Positions 1-6,418 of a stretch of DNA of 7,300 nt are shown here, piece by piece. Under the pieces are notes generated by a model. That model did not search any database, was not told the origin of the DNA, and saw nothing but the letters and a program-made list of their open reading frames with translations. Source of the DNA: JBBQXK01 sp038251625. GTDB taxonomy: Bacteria; Pseudomonadota; Alphaproteobacteria; Rhodobacterales; Rhodobacteraceae. The stretch covers positions 1 through 7,300 of the forward strand of contig JBBSBE010000168.1 of the NCBI GenBank assembly GCA_038251625.1. Reading direction: 5' to 3'. The translations under genes were made by a program, and so were the position numbers. Every line of letters begins with the position of its first letter. Position 1 is the stretch's first letter.

Positions 1-315
1 CGCTAGAAGCTCCACAAACCCAACGGCCTCCATACTGCGCTCCCGATGGACTCCCACTGACACCTCCCATGCAAATCTCCATGGAACGCGCAATCGCAGC
101 TTACAGATTCAGCGGGAAGGTGGGGGCGGGACAGCGCTTACAACTGATCCCCTAGCGGCGCCCAAAATTGATCTCTAAGTATACTTGAAGATCAGCCATG
201 AGCCGACATCACTGAGTGTTTGAACCCACGGTTTGTTGGTGCGCTCCTTTCGCAAGAATGGAAGGAAGCAACATTGGACAAGTTCGTCACGGGAGCGCCA
301 CGACCACATTCGCCG
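1..315. other. Leading stretch with no supported gene
   Basis: This stretch lies downstream of the DUF4386 gene, which ends at 316 on the minus strand. I see no start codon with a ribosome binding site and no recognisable protein. Two plus-strand frames are open from the window edge (stops at 176-178 and 153-155), but their translations are low in hydrophobic residues and rich in Arg, Thr, Pro and Gly, as expected of non-coding GC-rich DNA. Two TGATC words lie 24 bases apart (145 and 169), within text that vaguely recalls the end of an IS21-type element; this is only an impression. The left edge could also contain the tail of something outside the window. Confidence 0.5.
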
Positions 316-1128
316 TCACACCTGAGTTTGGTCCAGCGCTGCAAGGGCAGCACGGTCAAAGCCCTTCAGCAGCAGACAAATGCCCAGCGACAGCTCCCAC
401 AAGAATTCCGGCACGGTCGCAATCGCCTGCACTGTGGAACCGGCCTCGATCGAGCCGAACATAACAGCGACACCTGTCACCAGCACGGCTGGGCCGCCGA
501 TCAGCCCCAAAATCGACATCGCTCGCGGAACAAGTCGGGTTTTCCAGATTAGAAAGCCGAGGATCAGGCCATTGCCGACTCCGACGATCACGCCGGGCCC
601 GATACGGAAGGTCCAGTCGTGGATCGCGACAAGCGCTTGTCCGGTGACCACCAGCATGGCCGCATCGACACCGCCCGCATGTAGTCGAAGCGTGTTCAAC
701 GTCATCAGGGCGATGATGCCAATGGCGATAAATCCACACTCGGTCAGGCGCGCGGCCACATAGCCCAGCGAAAGCACCTCGCTGTGCTTGCGCAGGACAG
801 GGTAAAGCGTCAGCGCCGTGCCGACATTGGCGACGATCAGGATAAGTTCAAGAAATGCTCCCATTGACACGCCAGTGTCAAAGCCGCCGCCCAAGATAAA
901 TTCAGGATCGTTGAGAGCGGGCGCGTAGAACACCAAAAGCGCCGGGATGGACGTGGCGAAGGTGACAAGGAAAAGCGCGCCCGTAAGCCGTGCCAAAATC
1001 TGAGACTGCTTATAGGCCGCCAGAGTTTGCGCGGCGGTGGTGGCGCTCGCCGCGGGCGTCATGCCGGTGGCGGCGCCGGACGGGGGTAGTTCCGTGACGG
1101 CTAGGGCCGAAGTGATTGGCGTTGTCAT
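316..1128 (-). CDS. DUF4386 family integral membrane protein
   Basis: This 270-residue multi-pass inner-membrane protein is assigned to DUF4386, a family of unknown biochemical role. The family assignment rests on the general layout and the conserved-looking middle block (YPVLRKHSEVLSLGYVAARL, residues 109-128). The first 45 residues are a polar, Ala/Thr-rich cytoplasmic tail. About six hydrophobic segments follow, near 48-68, 88-109, 130-148, 178-195, 203-224 and 240-256. The ATG at 1128 is well supported by AGGAGG (plus-strand 1136-1141) seven bases upstream. The gene lies 107 bases downstream of, and in the same direction as, the LysR gene ending at 1236, so it may be cotranscribed with it or controlled by it. 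The Ala-rich N-terminal tail is longer than I would expect for the family. Function is unknown; transport or membrane-stress roles would be guesses. Confidence 0.85.
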   Translation of the reverse strand: MTTPITSALAVTELPPSGAATGMTPAASATTAAQTLAAYKQSQILARLTGALFLVTFATSIPALLVFYAPALNDPEFILGGGFDTGVSMGAFLELILIVANVGTALTLYPVLRKHSEVLSLGYVAARLTECGFIAIGIIALMTLNTLRLHAGGVDAAMLVVTGQALVAIHDWTFRIGPGVIVGVGNGLILGFLIWKTRLVPRAMSILGLIGGPAVLVTGVAVMFGSIEAGSTVQAIATVPEFLWELSLGICLLLKGFDRAALAALDQTQV

Positions 1129-1235
1129 CGAAATTCCTCCTGGAATGGTGGAGTTGAACGAACATCATCTTGACACGTCACGGAGTCATGCAGAACGCGC
1201 TGTGTCTGCACTGCATCCCTGCATGCGACGCCATG

Positions 1236-2156
1236 TCATGGCCCAGCCCTCTCTTCGTTGCCGACACTCCGCCGCGCGCCACAAACGCTCCGCACGCAGC
1301 CACGCAGCCAGTGATGCGCCAAGTCGCCATCCATACGCGGATGCCACAGCATCGAGATCGTGAATGGCGCAACCTCGACCGGAAGTGGAAAACTGTGCAG
1401 TCCCTTACGCAACCCTTCAGTGTGCCGCTCGGGTACGGTCGCGACAAAATCAGTCTCGCGCGCAAGCGCAAGGGCGGTGGAGAACCCGTTAACGACCGTG
1501 GCAATCCGTCGCTCCAGACCTGCCATCTGCACTGCTTCATCAATCTCACGGCTGTGCAGCCCGCGCCGAAGCACCAGAACATGACCAGCGGATGCAAAGC
1601 GGCCGGCGGTAATAGGGCCTTGTGTCAGCGAATGTCCGTGCCGAACCACTCCAACCCAGCGATCGTCGAACAGGGCTAAAGCGCGCAGTTCTGGCGCTGT
1701 ATCTGCGTCGATGACGCCCGTTTCGAGGTCGACCTCGCCTTCGCGCAACGGGGCACTTTCCTTGTCGGGCTTGGTAAAGAACTGCAGGATCACGCCGGGG
1801 GCCTTCGCTGCCACCATAGCAAGCAGGTGCGGACCAAAGGTCTCAACAAAACCCTCGCTGGTCCGCAGCGTAAAGCGTCGGTCAAGTTTGCCAAGATCAA
1901 GCTTTTCGGTCGGCCGCAGCACGGCGTTTGCACCGTCAACGAGCGCGCCAACCTGCGCACGCAGCTCAATTGCCCGGGGCGTCGGGACAAGTCCCCGTCC
2001 CGCCCGCACCAAAAGCGGGTCGCCGGTCACCTCACGTAACCGGGCAAGCGCCCGGCTCATTGCCGATGGACTTAAGCGCAACCGACGTGCAGCGCCAGCC
2101 ACGCTACCTTCTGACAGCAAGACATCAAGCGTCACCAGCAGGTTCAGATCCGGCAT
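1236..2156 (-). CDS. LysR-family transcriptional regulator
   Basis: This is a 306-residue LysR-type regulator. Residues 3-62 form the winged helix-turn-helix, with the typical LysR signature around SVAGAARRLRLSPSAMSRAL (residues 18-37) followed by DPLLVRAGRGLVPTPRA. A linker helix runs to about residue 90, and the remainder (about 95-290) is the periplasmic-binding-protein-like effector domain. The tail after residue 290 is Arg-rich and looks unconserved. I chose the ATG at 2156 because GGAAGG sits five bases upstream; an in-frame GTG two codons earlier (2162) falls inside that site and is less likely. The gene is divergent from the DUF2798-MFS operon, with a LysR-type box between them, so it most likely controls that exporter in response to an unknown small ligand. 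It may also affect the DUF4386 gene downstream. The HTH resembles the subclass whose members respond to aromatic or similar inducers, but no ligand can be named. Confidence 0.93.
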   Translation of the reverse strand: MPDLNLLVTLDVLLSEGSVAGAARRLRLSPSAMSRALARLREVTGDPLLVRAGRGLVPTPRAIELRAQVGALVDGANAVLRPTEKLDLGKLDRRFTLRTSEGFVETFGPHLLAMVAAKAPGVILQFFTKPDKESAPLREGEVDLETGVIDADTAPELRALALFDDRWVGVVRHGHSLTQGPITAGRFASAGHVLVLRRGLHSREIDEAVQMAGLERRIATVVNGFSTALALARETDFVATVPERHTEGLRKGLHSFPLPVEVAPFTISMLWHPRMDGDLAHHWLRGCVRSVCGARRSVGNEERAGP

Positions 2157-2177
2157 GGGCACCTTCCCTAATACATG

Positions 2178-2188
2178 GCGTCAGACGC
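2178..2188. promoter_or_regulatory. Short perfect dyad in the LysR/DUF2798 intergenic region
   Basis: GCGTC-A-GACGC is a perfect 5+5 inverted repeat with a one-base centre. It starts 22 bases upstream of the LysR ATG, so it would lie in or near the LysR leader or promoter. It could be a second regulator site or chance; only its position argues for function. Confidence 0.3.
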
Positions 2189-2207
2189 ATGGATAAAATG
2201 CGATCAG

Positions 2208-2220
2208 TGCGTGTTCCGCA
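2208..2220. promoter_or_regulatory. Candidate LysR operator (T-N11-A box)
   Basis: TGCG-N5-CGCA is a perfect inverted repeat that also fits the T-N11-A consensus of LysR-type regulators exactly (T at 2208, A at 2220). It lies centrally between the divergent starts, 51 bases from the LysR ATG and 50 bases from the DUF2798 ATG, where a site serving both genes is normally found. A poor -10-like CTATCT (2236-2241) follows at a plausible distance toward DUF2798. Binding by the adjacent LysR protein is inferred, not shown. Confidence 0.5.
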
Positions 2221-2270
2221 ATATCGTGCTGTCGGCTATCTGACAAGAACCTCATGAAATGGAGTTTTAA

Positions 2271-2507
2271 ATGCCGTCTCGTCTCGCCCCCTATCTCTTC
2301 GGCCTCATCCTTTCAGGCCTGATGTCCGCTATCGTCTCAGGTATCGCCACCCGGCGGAACGCCGGACTGGCGGATGGGCTCTTTGGCCTGTGGATGAATG
2401 CTTGGCTACCGTCCTGGCTCGTTGCCTTTCCGGTCGTGCTGGTGCTCGCACCCATCACGCGGCAGCTGGTTGCGCGCGTCGTCAGGAAACCGGAGGCCAC
2501 GATATGA
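2271..2507 (+). CDS. DUF2798 small membrane protein
   Basis: This 78-residue protein has two hydrophobic helices, about residues 7-26 and 45-63, joined by a loop containing the GLFGLWMNAWLPSWLVAFP block typical of DUF2798 proteins, and it ends in a basic tail (RVVRKP). Length matches the family. It should sit in the inner membrane as a two-helix hairpin; its role is unknown. The ATG at 2271 is preceded by GGAG (2261-2264) with six bases of spacing. Its stop codon TGA overlaps the ATG of the MFS exporter in an ATGA arrangement, so the two are almost certainly cotranscribed and translationally coupled. That coupling suggests it assists or accompanies the exporter. Expression is probably set by the divergent LysR regulator through the box at 2208-2220. 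Confidence 0.88.
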   Translation: MPSRLAPYLFGLILSGLMSAIVSGIATRRNAGLADGLFGLWMNAWLPSWLVAFPVVLVLAPITRQLVARVVRKPEATI

Positions 2508-3901
2508 CAATGGCCGCTTTTTCCGAACAGCCCGCCCGCAGGTTTCGGCTGCGGCTCGCGGCCCTGTCCCTGGCGATGCTGCTTCCGTCTTTGGGGACAA
2601 GCATCGCCAACGTGGCCCTGCCCACCCTTGCAGTCTCGTTTCATGCGCCAATCCACGACGTCCAATGGGTGGTCATTTCCTACCTGTTGGCGGTCACGAC
2701 GCTGATCGTCGGCGCTGGTCGACTGGGTGATGTGCTGGGGCGGCGGCGGATACTTCTGTTCGGAATCGGGATATTTGCCGTGGCATCTGCCTGCGGTGCC
2801 GTTGCCTCGGACCTTTGGTGGCTGGTTGCCATTCGGGGCGTGCAAGGCCTGGGGGCCGCGATCATGATGGCGCTGACGATCGCATCCGTTAGCGACATGG
2901 TTCCCAAAGACCGAACTGGCAGCGCAATGGGCCTGTTGGGCACTGTGTCAGCGGTGGGAACGGCACTCGGGCCGTCGCTGGGCGGGCTGCTGATCAACGC
3001 GTTCGGCTGGCCTTCGGTGTTTGCCTTCATGGCAATGGCAGGCGCTGCAGCTTTCGTGTTTGGCAGCCAGGTCTTCCCGGCCGATGCCTCCAAAGAGCCC
3101 AAGCCATTCGTCTTTGATTTTGCGGGCATGATGCTGCTGGCATTGTCACTTGGTGCCTACGCCCTCTCGACCACGCTGGGTGATGCCGCTCCCGGCATGA
3201 CAAACGCAGGCCTTGCGATCTTGGCCTTGTTCGGCTTGGCCGCCTTTGTCGCGATTGAGGCCCGTGCGCCTGCTCCACTGGTTCAACTGGCATTACTGCG
3301 AGACGGCGCGCTGACCGCAGGGCTGGTGTCAATGGGGCTGGTATCAACAATTGTGATGGCGACCCTTGTCGTCGGCCCCTTCTACTTGTCGGGGGTTCTC
3401 GGGCTGGGCCCTGTGCAGACCGGGTTGGCGATGTCAGTGGGTCCGGGCGTTTCTGCCTTAACCGGCATTCCCGCAGGTCGGCTGGTTGACCGCTTTGGTG
3501 AGGCGACCGTGACTTACACCGGGTTGCTTGGTGTCGTGGTGGGGTCAATCCTGATGATGCTGATGCCCGGCGCTTTTGGCGTGGTTGGATACGTCGGCGG
3601 CCTTGCAATCATTACCGCAGGCTATGCGCTGTTTCAGGCCGCGAACAATACGGCCGTCATGAACGGTTCCACAAGTGAACGTCGCGGCGTCACATCTTCC
3701 CTTCTGGGTCTGTCCAGAAACCTTGGTCTCATCACGGGGGCCTCTGCAATGGGGGCAGTCTTCGCCTTTGGATCGAAGGGTGAAGGTCTGTTTGGAGTTG
3801 GAACCGGTGGTGGAGCCGGACTGCAGCTGACCTTCGCTGTCGCTATCGTTCTTGCAAGTGCAGCGTTTTGTGTGGCCCTCTTGGGACGCAGGCAAAAGTA
3901 A
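2504..3901 (+). CDS. MFS exporter, DHA2/EmrB-QacA type
   Basis: This 465-residue drug:H+ antiporter-type transporter of the major facilitator superfamily would export small, often toxic, compounds across the inner membrane using the proton gradient. Length and about 14 hydrophobic segments fit the DHA2 group. Visible motifs are the helix-1 motif D1 (LLPSLGTSIANVALPTL, residues 26-42), motif A in the loop after helix 2 (GRLGDVLGRRRIL, 72-84), motif C in helix 5 (GTVSAVGTALGPSLGG, 146-161), and a degenerate second motif A (AGRLVDRFG, 324-332). An upstream in-frame ATG at 2390 would give a longer protein, but that start lies inside the DUF2798 gene and adds a non-membrane Ala/Arg-rich lead. ATG 2504 has GGAGG (2492-2496) seven bases away and the ATGA overlap, so it is preferred. 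The substrate is unknown. Regulation by the divergent LysR gene is inferred. Confidence 0.93.
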   Translation: MTMAAFSEQPARRFRLRLAALSLAMLLPSLGTSIANVALPTLAVSFHAPIHDVQWVVISYLLAVTTLIVGAGRLGDVLGRRRILLFGIGIFAVASACGAVASDLWWLVAIRGVQGLGAAIMMALTIASVSDMVPKDRTGSAMGLLGTVSAVGTALGPSLGGLLINAFGWPSVFAFMAMAGAAAFVFGSQVFPADASKEPKPFVFDFAGMMLLALSLGAYALSTTLGDAAPGMTNAGLAILALFGLAAFVAIEARAPAPLVQLALLRDGALTAGLVSMGLVSTIVMATLVVGPFYLSGVLGLGPVQTGLAMSVGPGVSALTGIPAGRLVDRFGEATVTYTGLLGVVVGSILMMLMPGAFGVVGYVGGLAIITAGYALFQAANNTAVMNGSTSERRGVTSSLLGLSRNLGLITGASAMGAVFAFGSKGEGLFGVGTGGGAGLQLTFAVAIVLASAAFCVALLGRRQK

Positions 3902-3929
3902 TTGACCTTCAGTGCGGATGATGGGCGCG

Positions 3930-3964
3930 CGGCGGCTGGCCAGCATTATTGCCACCAGCCGCCG
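3930..3964. terminator. Stem-loop after the MFS gene, likely bidirectional terminator
   Basis: CGGCGGCTGG (3930-3939) and CCAGCCGCCG (3955-3964) form a perfect ten-base-pair, GC-rich stem around a 15-base loop, starting 29 bases after the exporter stop. A further perfect palindrome, GAGCCGGCTC, begins at 3964. No T tract follows on either strand, so it is not a canonical intrinsic terminator; it may act as a processing barrier or a Rho-assisted terminator. Its place between converging genes (exporter on plus, DUF2867 remnant on minus) fits an end-of-transcript role. Confidence 0.55.
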
Positions 3965-4102
3965 AGCCGGCTCATTGCGCAGGGCAGCCTAAAGCTGCGC
4001 ATCCTCGTCATATCTAAGACCCATCCGGCTAGGGCCACACCGGGCGCAGTGAATGGGCGTAAAGTACAGGGGCAAATATCTGCACTAAATTTGCGGATTG
4101 GA
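3965..4102. other. Intergenic spacer between converging genes
   Basis: No coding signal is seen here. A short inverted repeat, GCAAAT (4072-4077) and ATTTGC (4089-4094) with an 11-base loop, lies just past the stop of the DUF2867 remnant and might be a weak 3'-end hairpin for that minus-strand gene; six A/T-rich pairs make it unconvincing as a terminator. Confidence 0.3.
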
Positions 4103-4600
4103 TCAACCGGCACGCGAAGTAGGGGCTGTCGGCAAGAGTAAGCTCCGCAACATCAGCAATACGATCAGCTGATGGGCCGGAGCGACTGGGATCATGTAAA
4201 GGCGGCCAAAGAGGTTGTGGGTGACGACCGAGGCCGTCAAGCTAAGCGTGCAGCCTTCGATCTCGATGCAGATCATGACATCCAAATGCCGGTCGCGGAC
4301 GGTCAGGGTCATCATAGTGTCCTCGAGCCGTTCGATCAGAAAGAAGTCCAAATGGCCGTCGACTTGGGGCACCTCGACCAAACCGCCCGAAAAACCCCAA
4401 TCCGCTTTACTCCGAACCGGGCCGAGATTGCGTCGCGCAGCGCAAAGGCAACGCCAAGCCCGGGCAAGGGCCGCGCCATGATCTGCCGCCAAGCCCCCAG
4501 GGCAGTGATGGGGTGGGGCAAGAGAACCGACTGACGATTCAAGAAGGCGAGCTGATCCCAAGGGCCAACAAGATCGGTCCTGTCGTGAGCCGTGGTTGAT
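4103..4600 (-). pseudogene. DUF2867 family protein, broken by a frameshift
   Basis: Two adjacent minus-strand frames together make one DUF2867-like protein of about 160 residues. The N-terminal half is read from about 4600 down to 4396 (LLPHPITALGAWRQIMARPL, then RDAISARFGVKRIG). The C-terminal half is read from 4396 to the stop at 4103 (GFSGGLVEVPQVDGHLDFFL, RDRHLDVMICIEIEG, SVVTHNLFGRLYMIPVAPAH). The frames meet at a four-base G run (plus-strand CCCC, 4395-4398). Restoring one base there gives RIGGFSG, the expected family sequence, so a single-base deletion is the simplest explanation. The N-terminal frame also continues without a stop or obvious start from the dehydrogenase remnant upstream, so the original start cannot be placed. 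Function of DUF2867 is unknown; members often sit beside NAD(P)-dependent reductases. A sequencing error in the G run is the main alternative to real decay. Confidence 0.75.
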
Positions 4601-5010
4601 CCGACGCTCAGGACGACACTGCCGCGCTTGTGGCCCTGATCGACATAGGCGTGGGCTTCTGCCGCGTTTTCCAGCGGGTAGGCACTGTCAATGATCGGTC
4701 GGAAGGCACCCACAGCGGCAAGATCGGCCAACCGACGCAGGTCTGCGATCGTCACCTTGGCCACTCCGGCGATGGACGTGTGTCCGCTAGATCGGCGCGG
4801 GCCGCCGATGCCAAGGACCGTTGCCAGCGTGCCATGTGCGATCAGCAGTCTGCCGCCGGGCTTTAGCAAGTGCACACACCGCGCATAGGGCGCAGTGCCA
4901 GTCGTATCCAAGATGATGTCATAGGTCTGGTTGATCGCCGCAAGATCCTGTGAGGTGTAATCGATCACCGCATCAGCGCCAATCCGGCGAACGAGGCTCA
5001 GGTTGCCAGA
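4600..5010 (-). pseudogene. MDR-family (quinone oxidoreductase-like) dehydrogenase, N-terminus lost
   Basis: This is the C-terminal part of a medium-chain dehydrogenase/reductase that would use NAD(P)H. Retained pieces in order are NLSLVRRIGADAVIDYT (the strand and loop that discriminate the cofactor and the following helix), YDIILDTTG, LLKPGGRLLIAHG, FRPIIDSAYPLENAAEAHAY and GHKRGSVVLSV, which is the usual C-terminal strand. The catalytic GroES-like domain and the glycine-rich nucleotide-binding turn, normally about 180 residues in a protein of 310-330, are absent. Upstream of about 5005 the frame stays open but spells nothing MDR-like; it is simply the antisense of a LysR fragment. The only upstream start, a TTG near 5220, has no ribosome binding site and overlaps the stop of the lipoprotein gene. 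I therefore call it a 5'-deleted relic. It runs in frame into the DUF2867 remnant with no stop between them. Confidence 0.82.
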
Positions 5011-5116
5011 CCTTGCACCGCTGATGTTTCCGATCTGGCTGGTGGCGCACCGGGAACTCAACACCAGCCGGCGTATCCGTTTGGTGTTCGACTTGCTGGC
5101 AAAGGAACTGGCTTGA
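5003..5116 (+). pseudogene. C-terminal remnant of a LysR-family regulator
   Basis: Reading the plus strand from 5003 gives LPDLAPLMFPIWLVAHREL, then NTSRRIRLVFDLLAKELA and a TGA at 5114-5116. This matches the C-terminus of the LysR gene at 6426-7300 (LPDLVALPVPFWLTTHREL, then LTSRRIRLVYDLLAEA): by eye 24 of 35 residues are identical and no gap is needed. Upstream of 5003 the frame turns into antisense of the MDR dehydrogenase, so nothing else of the regulator survives. It has no start codon context and cannot make a regulator. It is the end of a second, paralogous or homologous LysR gene that once pointed away from the dehydrogenase. It is easily missed because the opposite strand is also open here. 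Confidence 0.85.
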
Positions 5117-5179
5117 ACATGGGGCGGCTGATTTGCCTGCAGCATCTGACTGCGGCCGCACTTCCTATGTCTTGTATTA

Positions 5180-5193
5180 CGCATCTCAATGCG
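5180..5193 (-). terminator. Small hairpin downstream of the lipoprotein gene
   Basis: CGCAT and ATGCG (plus-strand 5180-5184 and 5189-5193) form a perfect five-base-pair stem with a four-base loop, 19 bases past the lipoprotein stop on the minus strand. There is no T run after it. It is too short to be called a terminator with any certainty. Confidence 0.25.
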
Positions 5194-5212
5194 ATCGTGC
5201 GGGATGACACTA

Positions 5213-5578
5213 CTAACCAATGACGCGATGACCGCGGCCTTTCATGCAATCCACCACGATCCTTTCGCGCTTGTCCTTCGATTTGGACACACCCCCGACG
5301 AGGCCAACCAGAGCGCCGCCGACCAATCCTTCAACGGCGGTTCCACCCTCTTTGTTTGCGGCAATCGCGGCGCCAAGCAAACCGCCCGCCGCAGCCGAGC
5401 CCATGGTGTCCTGATCAAGCTGATGTTGACCGCGCGCCAGGCTTTGGCAGGCTTGCAGGTCGGACTGGAAAGATGCGCTTGCGGCACCATCAAGGATCGG
5501 TTGGTAGCTGGCACCAATATCTGCGCAAGCAGACAACACCATCATGGGGCAAAGTAGCAGAATGTATAGGTTTTTCAT
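5213..5578 (-). CDS. Glycine-zipper lipoprotein
   Basis: This 121-residue predicted lipoprotein has an N-terminal MKNLYILLLCPMMVLSAC: one lysine, a hydrophobic core and a lipobox LSAC with the lipidated cysteine at residue 18. The residue after it is Ala, not Asp, so by the E. coli sorting rule it would go to the outer membrane. Residues 60-98 form a Gly/Ala-rich, zipper-like hydrophobic stretch (GSAAAGGLLGAAIAA, then GLVGGALVGLVGGV), as in glycine-zipper and 17-kDa-antigen-like envelope proteins. The C-terminus ERIVVDCMKGRGHRVIG resembles the conserved end of such small alphaproteobacterial proteins; Cys44 and Cys111 could form a disulfide. The frame is open further upstream, but only the ATG at 5578 puts the signal peptide at the N-terminus. 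The ribosome binding site is weak (GAAAG, about nine bases upstream). Its role is probably structural or envelope-related, and it seems unrelated to its neighbours. Confidence 0.85.
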   Translation of the reverse strand: MKNLYILLLCPMMVLSACADIGASYQPILDGAASASFQSDLQACQSLARGQHQLDQDTMGSAAAGGLLGAAIAANKEGGTAVEGLVGGALVGLVGGVSKSKDKRERIVVDCMKGRGHRVIG

Positions 5579-5678
5579 TTTTGTCCGTGCTTTCTTCAAG
5601 TATGAAATTATGTGGCCTTGGCGTGGCGCTCGACCAATCTGACGGCGAAATGGCTCGCACTCACACGACCCGGCGGTG

Positions 5679-6341
5679 TCATGCCGCCACAGGTGCACCG
5701 AACCCAGCACCCGATTGCCTGCGAATGAACCACTCGGCCACTGCAAGGTTCAATACCCATGCAGCACCCATCAGCAGCGCCCTTGGTAGTTCACCGGGCA
5801 GGCCGACAAGCAAGATCCATGGCAGCTGTGTCAGGGCCTGGGTGCCCGCCCCCAGAGCAATGGCATAGGCCCGCATCATCCAGGCGCGGTGCTGGGCAAA
5901 GTCGCGGCGCAGGATGGCGGCGATCCCCAAAACCATTGTCAGAACCATCCCGGCTCCAAAGAGCAACCGGAAGAAATAGAGCAGCAGCCCGTCGTTCGGC
6001 CCGTAAGGGTAGAATTGGTTCATCCACAGGCCGGAGAGCCCTGCGACGATATCCGCCGGTGCCGCGATGCGCCCGATCAGACGGTGCCCGCGCGGAAAGC
6101 GGCGGCGAAAGCCGGGCCAGAACAACAAGGCGCCCGCCACGCAAAACAGGCTGGCCCCCACGATGTGCACCTGAACCGGCAGCGGGTGTGCAAAAAACCG
6201 GGCGTTGGCGAGGGTGACGGTTTCACCCGTTGCCAGCGACACCAGTCGCACCACTCCGGCCGCAACGGGGATGACGCAGAGCGCCAGCAGCCCCGCTGCG
6301 ATGGGCCAGCCTTCCCGGATCGAGGGTCGTTTGAACGGCAT
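5679..6341 (-). CDS. DUF2306 family multi-pass membrane protein
   Basis: This 220-residue inner-membrane protein is of the DUF2306 type. Hydrophobic segments lie near 13-36, 57-76, 93-107, 118-142, 155-180 and 187-205. Typical family features are HPLPVQVHIVGASLF (residues 52-66), HRLIGRI (86-92) and the loop DFAQHRAWMMRAYA (147-160), all with conserved-looking histidines (52, 59, 86, 151). Several histidines next to membrane helices make metal or heme binding conceivable, but this is unproven and the function is unknown. There are two nearby ATG codons; the second, at 6341, is chosen because AAGGAG (plus-strand 6350-6355) is eight bases away, whereas the ATG at 6347 would leave only two. The gene is divergent from the LysR regulator at 6426 with an 84-base gap, so that regulator is its likely controller. 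The C-terminal tail (GAGFGAPVAA) looks unconserved. Confidence 0.88.
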   Translation of the reverse strand: MPFKRPSIREGWPIAAGLLALCVIPVAAGVVRLVSLATGETVTLANARFFAHPLPVQVHIVGASLFCVAGALLFWPGFRRRFPRGHRLIGRIAAPADIVAGLSGLWMNQFYPYGPNDGLLLYFFRLLFGAGMVLTMVLGIAAILRRDFAQHRAWMMRAYAIALGAGTQALTQLPWILLVGLPGELPRALLMGAAWVLNLAVAEWFIRRQSGAGFGAPVAA

Positions 6342-6390
6342 GATCATTCTCCTTTCGCAGCGGTCTACTTATGCGCGCTATCGAAAGAAA

Positions 6391-6418
6391 TTGCGGAAAT
6401 ACGGCTTTGCGTTATACA
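6391..6418 (+). promoter_or_regulatory. Candidate promoter for the second LysR gene
   Basis: TTGCGG (6391-6396) and TATACA (6413-6418) are separated by 16 bases and resemble sigma-70 -35 and -10 boxes. Transcription from here would begin at about 6425-6426, which is the start codon itself, and no Shine-Dalgarno sequence is visible before that ATG. The arrangement predicts a leaderless or nearly leaderless mRNA. Confidence 0.45.

Noticed and set aside
2..178. Open frame from the left edge to a TAA at 176-178 as the 3' end of a gene
   Set aside because: 58 codons without hydrophobic pattern or recognisable family; a second overlapping frame is also open, so composition explains it.
1170..1198. 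Perfect TTGACA at 1170-1175 as a plus-strand -35 box
   Set aside because: No -10-like sequence occurs at 16-18 bases and no plus-strand gene follows.
1711..2196. Plus-strand 161-codon open frame opposite the first LysR gene
   Set aside because: Ser/Arg/Thr-rich composition typical of the antisense of a GC-rich gene; no ribosome binding site or family resemblance.
2390..2503. A longer start for the MFS gene at ATG 2390, giving 503 residues
   Set aside because: It lies inside the DUF2798 gene, adds a non-conserved Arg/Ala-rich lead, and the ATG at 2504 has a good ribosome binding site and an ATGA overlap.
2680..3608. Minus-strand open frames of 149 and 193 codons opposite the MFS gene
   Set aside because: Both are antisense shadows, rich in Pro, Arg, Ser and Ala, with no family features.
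5151..5160. TGCGGCCGCA perfect palindrome
   Set aside because: A ten-base GC palindrome is expected by chance at this composition and has no positional logic.
5011..5220. N-terminal part of the minus-strand frame containing the dehydrogenase as real coding sequence
   Set aside because: It is antisense to the LysR remnant and to the spacer, shows no MDR features, and has only a TTG start without a ribosome binding site.
5579..5746. Upstream extension of the lipoprotein frame to 5746
   Set aside because: It would bury the signal peptide and lipobox inside the protein and overlap the DUF2306 gene; ATG 5578 is the biological start.
5759..6217. Plus-strand 152-codon open frame opposite the DUF2306 gene
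   Set aside because: Arg/Ala/Pro-rich shadow of a clear membrane protein on the other strand.
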